Below are positions 34,283 to 44,715 of a stretch of DNA of 64,000 nucleotides, piece after piece; position 1 is the stretch's first letter; each line of letters starts with the position of its first letter. The translations under genes and the position numbers were made by a program. The notes under the pieces are model-generated. The model did not search any database. It saw only the letters and a program-made list of their open reading frames with translations, and had not been told where the DNA came from. The stretch lies in NCBI RefSeq assembly GCF_964340395.1, contig NC_135563.1, forward strand, positions 20,216,651-20,280,650, in the 5' to 3' direction. Source of the stretch: Glandiceps talaboti (Eukaryota > Hemichordata > Enteropneusta > Spengelidae).

Positions 34283-34495
34283 TTATCACTGTTCTTTAAA
34301 ACCCTGGTAGGATGTAGGTTGCAATGTAAAGGCTTTAATCCTATGCACTTAAATGGCTGCAATGGATTGTATGCTCCCCGGGTAGTTGAGGAAGACTAAA
34401 GGGCCGTTGTGCCGTTCTGATCCGAGCCAGGGGTAATAATTGTAAAGCGCTTTTAGCACGGACTGTGAAAGCGCTATATAAGAACCCAACATTAT
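34283..34495 (+). mobile_element. SINE-like retroelement
   Basis: About 210 bp ending with the tail GTAAAGCGCTTTTAGCACGG and then GAAAGCGCTATATAAGAACC. This resembles the 3' tail shared by many marine-invertebrate SINEs and their LINE partners. AACATTAT occurs at both borders (34279-34286 and 34488-34495) and may be a target-site duplication, although such SINEs can also end in ACATTAT. I see no convincing tRNA A/B boxes in the head. Confidence 0.65.
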
Positions 34496-37400
34496 ATAAT
34501 ACATATACCAGACATTAAGACATTGTCTAATGAACTAACACTGATATACATACAAAGAAAAATTACCTGTGCTAGGAAATTTACGTTTTAGCAAGTCGTA
34601 AACACCTTTTCAGTTTGAACGTTAGGCATATCTTTTGGGGGCGAAAGATCCGAAGTGACGTCACCATCTTTTAATATTATACTTCTTAGAACTAAATTTC
34701 TTTGCTGTAAGTGTTGATTGATACTATTGTGTATATTGCTAAGTGTAGTGACCATATCTATTTTTTATGTTAAACTTTACTATGTTTCCTGTAAACATTT
34801 ACTTTATAATTTGATGTGTCGAAAGCTGTTTGTTTCGCACCTTATAAAGGCAGCAGCCTTACCCAGGATGTTGTTGTCTACTTCACGTTAGGATTTCATG
34901 AAGCATAGCTTTTGAAATAATACCGTCTTTTGAGTTTAAGTTTTATAGCCTGTGTGAGAAAGTTTAATTGATATCATTAGAATTTATTATTATTATTTTC
35001 TCGGGGGGGGGGGGATTATGACAGTTTTATCTGCCAATATATAACGGCATTGTGGTGAGTCGTCCAGTAGCACCTGTGACGTGAATATAACCAGCAAGAA
35101 TAATCGTTAGTGAGATTGTTAAAGACAACAAGCATCATTGTACTGTGGTAAGTCAAAACATGGTAGGATTGATGAATGCTTCACGTCTTGCTATCTCTCA
35201 ATTGTTTAGTATGATTGATTGTTCGATTGTAATATAAATATCAAACATAAATCATAGACAGATGAATACATAATTTTGTGTTGATATTTTGCTTTGATAT
35301 GATCCAACTGTAACATTGAAAATCCGTGTCTACACCTTTGAGTAATGGTTGTCGCTTGTTCTTCTCTCTTATACTTATGTCCGTTTTTCCATGAATTATC
35401 ATGGGTGGTTTGGAAGCGTTACCTAAAGTTATAAAACACCAACAATGTGCGATCGGACTACTATACAATAACCTTGGCGCTACAATGTTAACCATGATGT
35501 AACGTTTCTTCTCAAATCAATTGAATGAAATCATAGGCCTAGACATAGAAGACAGATGGCCTGTTGAATTCACTATGATGACATGATGGTCAAGACATAG
35601 GTTTGGCAGTCTCAGTCTGCCAATCACTCCTGTCAATACATCTGCCCAATATTTCATTAGGTATGACTTGTCTAACAAAAGGGTGATAGCTTGCTCGTGG
35701 TAGACCAAATTCACAATCCATTAGAACACCCTGGTTGTGAAAATGTATGCCATCTTGACGACAAAGTCAGTATGATTAAGTCTTGATAATTAAATCATTT
35801 GAATTTATTATCAACGAGTTTTACAAACTGATAAGTATGTGTACTGTAGCTGGATATCCTGACCTTTTTGATTTACTTAGTATTTTTTGATTTACTTAGT
35901 ATTTCCTACTCATGTACTTAATAAATTGGCACATGGTGTTAAATAATTTAATCTGCCCTGGATTCAGCCTCATTTCTGAAGTATTAAGTCTTCAACTCGT
36001 TGACGTAAGCATCTCCATCGGGTGAAGTGTAAGAAAGGCATGGGAGAAATCAAACACTTTGTGAGAATAGAAATCCAGTCTTTTTCTAAGTAAGAGGCTA
36101 TAAATCCCACTAATAGTAGCTAAGACGTCATCCCCAGTACTTCTTTACTGTCTACAGGCAAACAGCAATTCAACCAATGAAATTAATGAATATGGTACGT
36201 TTTCTGCACATTGACTTATGCAATTATTGTGTTATTGTACGGGGATCAGTTATCATGACGCATAAACAATCCAGTGTCTTTATAGACATGATGCATGACG
36301 TAAAAGAATTCAAGTATGCAATGTGAACTTGCAGGTTTAGCCCATTACTTATTATAATTAGCAATGTATTATTTTACGAAATGTGGTTTTAGTGTATCTT
36401 AATCATTTATGACCGTGGTTTAAATTGATGAAACAAGTAAAGGCATAATACACAACAGAAGTACAATTACTTCACAAAGACGAAAACTTCATATAATTAT
36501 GCTTAGTAACAACAATATATGGAAGATGCTAGCCAATGTAATACATTGAATAACGTGTCGATTAGAATTTTGTGACACGCATGCATACATATGTATACCG
36601 TAATATATTAAAATGTCCATAGATTGACATTTACGTCTGGAGGATTTCTTCCCTTCTTGATTAAAATGTACTGGTAGCAACACAGTTTCTGTCTTTGATC
36701 TAGTAGAAGATAATACTTCCTTTCATAAGTTGTCTGAGACACCAATGACATCAATATAATGACATACACATTTTATGCTGAAGGTCAAATGATGATATAA
36801 CTATAAAATACATTCCATTTGATTGACACATATATTTATCACTAGTCAATCTTTTTCAGAAATGGTTACTACACTGAAAGAATCACGAGACATTTGTATG
36901 TTTTTTTTGTATATCAACCTTAGCTTGTTGCATATTGACAAAGACATTCAGTATAAAGTCGACGTCCAAAGATTACGCAAATGAAGAGAAGCAGATAACA
37001 CAAAGCGCGTTACTGGTATAAGTAGTGTGATTATGGTTTTGATAATATCAACCATCTAGTTCAAATCATTGATAATTTGCAATATCCTATGATGATCCAC
37101 AATCTAACAGAAAGTATTAATACTAAGAGAAAAGATAGTATGATGAATAGGGCACAAAATATCGACGTGGTTTACAAAATACATATAAAAGTTACCATGG
37201 TACAATTTCTTTACCCAAAAAGTGCTTTGTTATGTTGCTGTCATATGTCTATCATAGTTCTACTAGTACAATGAGTTTTGAAGTGCTAAATTGCTAAATG
37301 TATATTTTCCTACAAGAATATTTCGGTACACAATTTGTGACATATCTTGACACGCAATAAATCTGCCCTCAGTGCTTTAAATCCCATGTGATTTAAATAT

Positions 37401-38146
37401 ATATCTTTATAATCCAAAGTTGAATACCCTCGAGATAAGCTCTTTGCGAATGTCCCTCAGTGCCATCTCAGACACATATTGACAACATATCTATCACCGC
37501 TAATATTTGAAAGCGTATGGCATACAGCAGACTTCTTTAATAGAGTCTGGATATGTGCTCAAGCTACCTTAATGATTTACATTTATTTTTTTTCCGTCTT
37601 CTTTTCCCAGATTATCCTAAGAGTTTGGCAAAGTATCATTGGTCCAGGCTTTTTGGAATGGTAGGAATTACCGTCGTATCCGAACACGGAATTAAATAAA
37701 CTGGTACATATATGAAACACATTTTTATTATCGACATAGTCTTAGATCTAGGCTTTTTTCGACAGACGACGCGCACATTTAAAGAAACGACAACGTATGA
37801 ATTTTTAATGGAAATACGAACTTCTTCGAGATCCTTCTATAGAATTTCAATCTCGTTGACAGTCCTTGTGGTTCGGTGTACAAAACACTGGAAGACTCGC
37901 CGTTCGTTTTGAAAAGATACATTATTCCAACGTTGATTGTTGCATTACACCTTGCGTGACAACGAACTGAAAACGCAGTGACCAAGGACAAAAAACGGAA
38001 ACAACGCAAATACCAAACACTTCAAGTTCAAACGTATATGCGACTCGTTAACTGTTCAGTACGTTTTATCATTAGTTGACAAGTCATCGACCGTTCAAAT
38101 TATATACACGCTAATTGTGGACACTGACTTAAAGCTTTTCAATTTT
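34496..38146. other. No supportable gene; upstream flank of the receptor
   Basis: A 12-G run at 35003-35014 and a short direct duplication near 35868-35905 (TTTTGATTTACTTAGTATTT twice). No domain-bearing ORF. Confidence 0.55.
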
Positions 38147-38154
38147 TGACGTCA
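38147..38154. promoter_or_regulatory. Perfect cAMP response element (CRE)
   Basis: TGACGTCA, the full palindromic CRE bound by CREB/ATF proteins, lies about 25 bp upstream of a TATA-like box and 249 bp before the receptor ATG. The match is exact; function is inferred from position. Confidence 0.55.
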
Positions 38155-38178
38155 TACGAAGAGGAGCTCCTTTCTGTG

Positions 38179-38187
38179 GATAAAAAG
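38179..38187 (+). promoter_or_regulatory. TATA-like box of the receptor gene
   Basis: GATAAAAAG would place transcription start near 38210 and give a 5' UTR of about 190 nt. It is off-consensus but well placed relative to the CRE and the coding start. Confidence 0.4.
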
Positions 38188-38376
38188 CAGAGTAATGACT
38201 CGCATTGAGGATAAATTGTCTGAAGATAGTTTGTGAGGAGTACAACTCTACTGGCTATCTTGTAAAGAATTAACTGTCAGTTTCTTTCGTGACCATACCC
38301 GGACTTGGCAAGGCAGGTTTTGAGATCACTAAACGGTGAGCAAACCCATTTCGAAGAAGTCTAACATATACACTTT

Positions 38377-38433
38377 ATGAAATCTTTGCTGAACGACTTA
38401 CAATGTATAACAACAACTCAAGTTATGACTTAA
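38377..38433 (+). promoter_or_regulatory. Upstream ORF overlapping the receptor start codon
   Basis: ATG at 38377 opens an 18-codon frame that ends with TAA at 38431-38433, after the receptor ATG (38403) and out of frame with it. The uORF start has a weak context (T at -3), whereas the main ATG has A at -3, so leaky scanning would be needed for receptor translation. A role in translational control is inference. Confidence 0.5.
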
Positions 38434-39983
38434 ATGCAACTCTCGCGACTGATTTACCAAAAATCACGTTGCCACCAGAAAATATCTTCATCATCATTTT
38501 TGCATCAGTCGTTGCCATAACGACGGTTTTCGGCAACACCTTAGTTGTGCTGGCTGTTTTGACCGAAAGAAGATTGCGCAAAGTTTCAAACTCATTCATC
38601 GTAAACCTAGCTGTCAGCGACCTGTTGGTTGGTTTAATCGTCACTCCAATGGCGACTTTGAACCACATTAGCACTAGTTGGACGTACGGAACTGTTATGT
38701 GTGATTTTCTTGTGTCAATGGATGTGATATGTTGTACGGCTAGTATATGTAATCTGTGTGCTATAAGTATAGACCGGTACAGAGCAATAACGCAACCGTT
38801 AAAGTATGCATTAAAGAGAACACCACAGCGAGCTGCCATAATGATATGTATTGTATGGTTCGTAGCAGCAGCAGTTGCTTTGCCGCCATTGTTTGGATGG
38901 CGGGAAGATCGCCCAAAAGAAATATCTGAGTGCTTGATAAGTCAAGACGAGAGCTACACAATTTATTCTACCCTCGGTGCTTTTTATATCCCTCTGTGTA
39001 TAATGGTAGGTGTGTACATAAAGATCTTCCAGGCAATATTAAACAGACGAAAGAAATTTATGGATGGAAATGAGATTTCGACAACACAGGTTAACGTGTC
39101 ATCAACCAGTGAAAACAAAAAATACTGTGTGCTAAGTGGGGATCAACTATATCCATTAAGAAAACTACGTAAAGATTCAGCAGACAATAAAAAGAAAATA
39201 GAAACTGTGCACCCAGAAGTGGGTTATCGATTAAGTCGGCAGCAGAAGTATGCCATATTTGAATGTGAAGATGATATTGATTCTGATGATGATATGACGG
39301 TTATCCAACTGCCGGAAACTGTGTTAACTGGCAGAAACGAACCAATATCAACAATGTCTGCCATTCAATTACATAGAACACTTACAATGAGTGAACCCGA
39401 TCTCATTGAAATTGCAGCTAGAAATGCTAAACTCAATACATTCAAGCCTAAAATTTCAGGAGGATATCCAAAATCTGCGCTCAAAAAAACAAAAAAATCA
39501 GCGTTCCGTGGACGAGGGTCGATCTACGACAAACATGTATCTTTTGCAAAACGCTGGTCCTTCCGGTTGAAGACATCACGAACATGTAGTGTTAGCGGTA
39601 ACGTTGCATGCAATGGCAACATGAACGTCAAAATTAGACGAAAATCTCTGCAAATGTTAGACGATAGTGTCAGCGAGAGGAGTTCAAGTTCGCGTACCAC
39701 ACGTATTTCAGTTACACAAGAAAAGAAGGCTGCAAAGACTCTTGGCATTATCATGGGTACTTTTATTTTATGTTGGATGCCGTTTTTCATAATGGCGCTG
39801 GCTCTACCATTTTGTAAGCAACATTGTGCAACTTTTCCATTCGTCATTATGGAGATTTTTACATGGCTGGGATATGCCAACTCAGCTTTAAATCCACTCA
39901 TTTATACATTCTTTAATATGGAATTTCGTCGAGCGTTTAAGAGAATTCTGTGTTGTAAATGCCAGTCATATTCCAAATATTGA
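38403..39983 (+). CDS. HTR1A-like: Serotonin receptor, 5-HT1A-like class A GPCR (intronless)
   Basis: A 526-residue plasma-membrane receptor, most likely Gi/o-coupled and activated by serotonin. Sequons at N5 and N11 lie in the N-terminus. TM1 is about 28-52 (N45), TM2 62-87 (D73), TM3 99-122 (C100; D107, the amine-binding Asp), then D124-R125-Y126, TM4 143-165 (W152), C177 in loop 2, TM5 185-209 (P197), TM6 444-469 (CWMP 457-460, F461, F462) and TM7 479-501 (NPLIY 497-501). TM5 (YTIYSTLGAFYIPL: S189, T190, A193) and TM6 (KTLGIIMGTFILCWMPFF) are nearly those of vertebrate 5-HT1A; absence of introns also fits HTR1. Loop 3 (about 210-440) is long, with an acidic run at 287-297 and an RRKS phosphorylation-like site at 412-415. 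The tail has CCKC (517-520), probably palmitoylated. DRYR replaces the usual DRYW, and T487 stands where vertebrate 5-HT1A has Asn. Another biogenic-amine receptor of the same clade is the main alternative. Confidence 0.93.
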   Translation: MYNNNSSYDLNATLATDLPKITLPPENIFIIIFASVVAITTVFGNTLVVLAVLTERRLRKVSNSFIVNLAVSDLLVGLIVTPMATLNHISTSWTYGTVMCDFLVSMDVICCTASICNLCAISIDRYRAITQPLKYALKRTPQRAAIMICIVWFVAAAVALPPLFGWREDRPKEISECLISQDESYTIYSTLGAFYIPLCIMVGVYIKIFQAILNRRKKFMDGNEISTTQVNVSSTSENKKYCVLSGDQLYPLRKLRKDSADNKKKIETVHPEVGYRLSRQQKYAIFECEDDIDSDDDMTVIQLPETVLTGRNEPISTMSAIQLHRTLTMSEPDLIEIAARNAKLNTFKPKISGGYPKSALKKTKKSAFRGRGSIYDKHVSFAKRWSFRLKTSRTCSVSGNVACNGNMNVKIRRKSLQMLDDSVSERSSSSRTTRISVTQEKKAAKTLGIIMGTFILCWMPFFIMALALPFCKQHCATFPFVIMEIFTWLGYANSALNPLIYTFFNMEFRRAFKRILCCKCQSYSKY

Positions 39984-40019
39984 ACTTAAATCTATCATAA
40001 AATTAACATTATTAAATCA

Positions 40020-40090
40020 TTACCTTGAAAGGTTGTAATAGTAACCTTAAAATGTTGTCATAGTTACCTCAATAGTTGTCATAGTAACAA
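40020..40090 (+). repeat. Three short repeats in the receptor 3' UTR
   Basis: Three imperfect copies of a ~27-bp unit, each with GTTGTMATAGTWAC, lie just after the stop codon. They would be transcribed in the 3' UTR. Confidence 0.6.
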
Positions 40091-40288
40091 TATATTGCTC
40101 AGTTAGACGTTCTAAATGTTTACATACATTAAATAATTATTGAACTATATGTTTCCATTAATACATTTTCATCATATCTGAAGAAATGGATGATTATATT
40201 AATCAACAGTAACATTTGTTTTATGAACTTATATATTTCATTATTATTTCTCCTATAATTTCGAAACTTGTTTCCATATTTTTGACAA

Positions 40289-40294
40289 AATAAA
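40289..40294 (+). terminator. Candidate poly(A) signal of the receptor gene
   Basis: AATAAA about 305 bp downstream of the stop codon; earlier variants such as ATTAAA near 40128 are also possible. Confidence 0.45.
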
Positions 40295-43200
40295 AACGTC
40301 TTTATATGCATTCTCGAAAAGATTGTACTGTTGTCCAGACTTGATTCTTTCAATTAAATTATAAATCGCACACCAAATCACGTTCTTGCTTCATGATTAA
40401 AGGATTGCTATATTAGGTCATGTGATTTAAATATTAAAATTTAGCTTTCTGTAAATAGTGATTGATCTCGATTTTACAAGCTTTTATTGTTTTTTTTAAT
40501 TTGCTTCTTTTTCGACAACTTGAAGGCATTATATGTTGACTCTGGTTAGAATTAGTAAATACAAAACAGTCACTTTGAATTTAAGATTCACTATATGTAT
40601 GAATACCGTGAATTGCTCAGCACTGGTATCTACACACAAATTACTGCATTCAGTCTCAAGCGAAATAAAAAAGATTATCTCCTTCGCATAGTCTCAATGG
40701 GGTTTCTGTAGCACGTAGACGTACTGAATAGTTTCATTGTCTATTTATGAATGATCCAGACTACTATCCATAAGTTTTACGACTGTCACACAAAATGTTG
40801 CCTGCAATAGTAATATGCCTTGGGCACGAAGCGTGTTTTCTGAATAATATCGAGCAGCGAATCCTATTATTTTGTTTGATTAAGGCACCTCCTAGTTAAG
40901 AAGTTTCAATTATCACTATAGTGGATAAGTGATAGCGACAACTAGTCGTTCCTTTGGGGTCAGGCAAATGCTAATACTACTTGTTTAATTGATTCATAAA
41001 CTAAAAAAGTACAAATGTAATGATAATTCCAGCTTAAATGCCTTCCTTTTCATCATTCAAACTAAATTACGGTTCTATAGTAGGTTATAGCTGTATACCA
41101 CAATAACATAATAATGCCAGGAATACCCACATCATTACTACACTTAACAGACATTGGTGTATTATACAATTCATTCACCAAACCAAATATGGGATTGACA
41201 ATTTATGTACATCAATGACGGATGCGAGGGCGAATATTAATATTTCATTGTCTGATCGCTATAGCCATGAGGCATAAAGTGGCGTTTGCCTAGATGAGTC
41301 TTTTTGAGTCCACAAGGTTTTTATCTGATTCATTGAAATGTTTTCCCCCGACCACATCCCAAGACCTTGTAAAGGATGACAGCCTAAGAATGAATCCTTT
41401 GATACGAGATTTCTTTGAAACAGGGTGATTTTTTCAATGACAGGAGTTAGGTCTATTCAAAGAGTAAACTGGTTCCAAACTGTGTCATTGTAGATTGACT
41501 GTTAACGATTGACTATCTGAAGGCTTCTTTTCACCCAATCCATTAAATGTGTACTATACTGTCAGAAACATCGCTGGTTTGCTCTATTTTCACATTTCCT
41601 TCTCAATCTCAGGTCAGTACTGGTCGTGACTTATTCCTACATATAAGTGATAGCGTAGTATTATGATGATTATGTCTAATTGACTGGATTAGGTTTTGTA
41701 AAAGTCGGTAAACTTTCACCATGTCACAATACTAAGTGCAAATTGCTGAGGCAACCTGTAATAGCGATACGTGCACTTTAAGTATCGCATACAGATTGTA
41801 TCACAGAAGCAACCCTACCATCAATTTTCACATAGAAAAGGTTTAAATTTCTTAAGTACCCTTTACTATTTTGACGCCTACGTCGTTTAAGTCTTGGCTG
41901 TTAACGGTGAACAATCTTATTATTCAACGCTTCGAAAGTTGTTATCTAGGTTAGATATTTGTCACTCCAGTATTCAGATCCATCATAAGAAATGTATAGA
42001 AAAGAGAACATTAGTCACGTGACACCAATAACTCATATTACCTCGTTCAATCATTCTGATAATGATTAATGATTAATCGTATTTCCAATATTTGTTTTTA
42101 GGTAATTACTTTATGATAATTAATCAATGAGGAGCATTCAACTGTGACAACACCTTTTCATGAACAAGATACTGTCATCAAATTGATTCAGCTATCATCG
42201 AAAAACATCTATGTATTGTGATAAATGTGTCATAGTACCAATATTGCGCGAACAAAAAGGCTACATTCGGGTCATTCCGAATAGTCAGAAATTGGTACAT
42301 TCGTAGGTTAAACTGTTTGTATCCACATATGAAAGTACAGATGTGTAGTTTAGAAGGAGAAATTTTAGCTTGGTCTTAGATCGACCATACTGCAAAACGA
42401 AATAAAAGATTGGGAAAATTCACGGTGCCCCGATGGATTCTGACAGATTATATGAACCCTTCACCAGTTGTGGTTTAGATCTTTTAGCAAAATCAACCTC
42501 TAGCTCAGAATCAAAAAGATTTAACGTGTTGGTCATGAGGGGAAAAGATAATGCCCTGAGGTCGACAACGTGCACGTGACCTGAATCTACAAAGACCAGG
42601 ACCCTGAACACCGAGGGCGTTCACATCACAATTTCTATAAATCGTAAATCCTAAACTTTAGGTAAGACTAAGAGCCCTTAATTTCTGAGTTGCCTTGCGT
42701 CGTGTAGTCTAACTCAAACGTACTTCAGCAAGGACTACAAAGTCACAGTACAGTTTCGGTCTCGCTTTAACTTAATGCTGTCGAGAATGGTACACAAACT
42801 TACAAAATAACTAACATGGTAGATTAGCTCCATGGTGTGCTAAAAAGTGACATATCCTTACCTAACAGTTCGGACGTTGTCTTGCTTGCAGGAATGGGTT
42901 CTCTTCGCCAATCAAACATCACTGAGCCTATCAAATCATACCCATTACAAATAACTGCATCGGTCCAGCTATCATGGAAAACAATATTAAAACACTTGAG
43001 ATAATACTGCCGGGTCACACGCAGGTCATGAAAGTTGACGATGTATAAAATAAGATTGTACAGTTTACTAACAACCTTTATAAGCCCATGACATTTGTAG
43101 ATAGCAATGTTTGCTTTTAATATCAAGCAATATCAATTGGCCCCATAAGAAAGTTAATAAATTGAATATAAAAGATGCAAGACATTTATATAGACTGGGG

Positions 43201-43453
43201 TAGGGTGAATCTTACAAGACAGCTTTTCTCTGATATGTGTGTCTAGACATTTGACTGTGTCACGAAACACTTCTACATAATTGTAAATGTATATATGCTA
43301 CTACTTGACTTTTGAGGTCGCTCTACAACATCAAAAGTCATGATCAGGATCTGAACAAAAGGCAAATCTCGATCATAAATATGAATGCCATGGTTACATA
43401 CAGGTTAGTGACGTAACTATAAGAAAGCTTTCCTCATTGTGAAAAGGGTTATT

Positions 43454-43480
43454 TGACCTTGAATATCAAGGTCAAGGTCA
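43454..43480. promoter_or_regulatory. Cluster of nuclear-receptor half-sites (ERR/SF-1 type)
   Basis: TGACCTTGA, 3 bp, TCAAGGTCA and an adjoining AAGGTCA form an inverted plus a direct repeat of the extended AGGTCA half-site. There is no gene close by, so function is uncertain. Confidence 0.25.
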
Positions 43481-44469
43481 CGAGTAAGAATCTAACTTGA
43501 AATTTGACCCCTGTACATAGCACAGCAGCGAGAGTTAATTCCTGTCCAACATCAGATTTGCATATAGCAAACCCCAAAGGAATGAGGTTCCTAGAAATAC
43601 AACGTCTACTGGTCTATATGAGTAGCCTTTGCAAGCTGCACTACAATATGTATTGGGGTAAATTTCTAATTCCCAAGCGCACAGTAAGCCACACAATCTC
43701 AACAGAAAAGACGGCGGAAGATAAAATTCAACAAGAATCACATAAAAAATGAAATGGAATTTTGCCTTCGGGAACATCCCAAACTAAGAGAGTCTTCAGT
43801 ATTTATAATGGGGAGGGCCAGGGGAATAGGGTCGGGGGTCACGTTTTACAAATCGGCTCTCGGGGAAGGTACATATTTTAGAAAATGGAATAGGAGAGGG
43901 TCACATTTTACTTTGACTCATCTTACAGTCTAACTTTGCATTATGTTGGGGGTTTTGGCATCCCATTCCTGCCACCTTTTCTACAGTCCACTGCTGTCAC
44001 ATTGATCAGGGTTTAGAGTTAGATCTAGATTTATAGTTTGGGCCAGGTATCGTAATACCAGACAATATCATTTAAATCGCTGCTGACAACCTGCCTGATT
44101 GACCACTGTTCACTGTTCATGCCAGACACCAAGAAAGAAGAGGCAATGCACCTGGGCTAGCTAGATGCTGATTTGCCGAACCAATCACGTCTAACCTCAC
44201 AGTCACATGATCGTTGAGAATTGGGAAGCATGACAATACATTCATTACCTGTGTGTGCGCTACACACCTTGATAACAAATTAAATAATATTGACAGGGTG
44301 TAATAGTCCTAGGCACGAAAATCTCTCACAGTCTTGCACAGTCTTGGCTACCAAGTCATGCGTAAAAGTACCTATGTCTTACAAATCATTATATTCTGGG
44401 ATGCAACACATGTATAACTAATATGCATGTGAACTTTATGGTGTGATATAATAAGGGAGGACACGTTTT

Positions 44470-44715
44470 GATGATGGTGATGATGATGATGATGATGATG
44501 ATATGTGTATGTATGTATGTATGTATGTATGTATGTATGTATGTATGTATGTATGCATGTATGTATGCATGTATGTATGCATGTATATGCATGTATGTAT
44601 GTATGTATGTATGTATGTATGTATGTATGTATGTATGTATGTATGTATGTATGTATGTATGTTTTGTGTGTGTGTGTGTGCATGTATGTGTGTGCGTGTG
44701 TGTATGTATGTGTGT
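44470..44715. repeat. (ATG)n-(ATGT)n-(GT)n compound microsatellite
   Basis: About 245 bp, with periodic ATGC variants at 44553-44595. Confidence 0.97.

Noticed and set aside
38330-38345. Splice-donor-like CGGTGAGC in the receptor leader
   Set aside because: No convincing acceptor lies before the start codon, so a 5' UTR intron was not annotated.
38423-38839. 138-codon ORF on the - strand inside the receptor gene
   Set aside because: It is antisense to conserved transmembrane segments of the receptor and has no domain of its own. Other antisense ORFs across the receptor and both transposon genes were rejected for the same reason.
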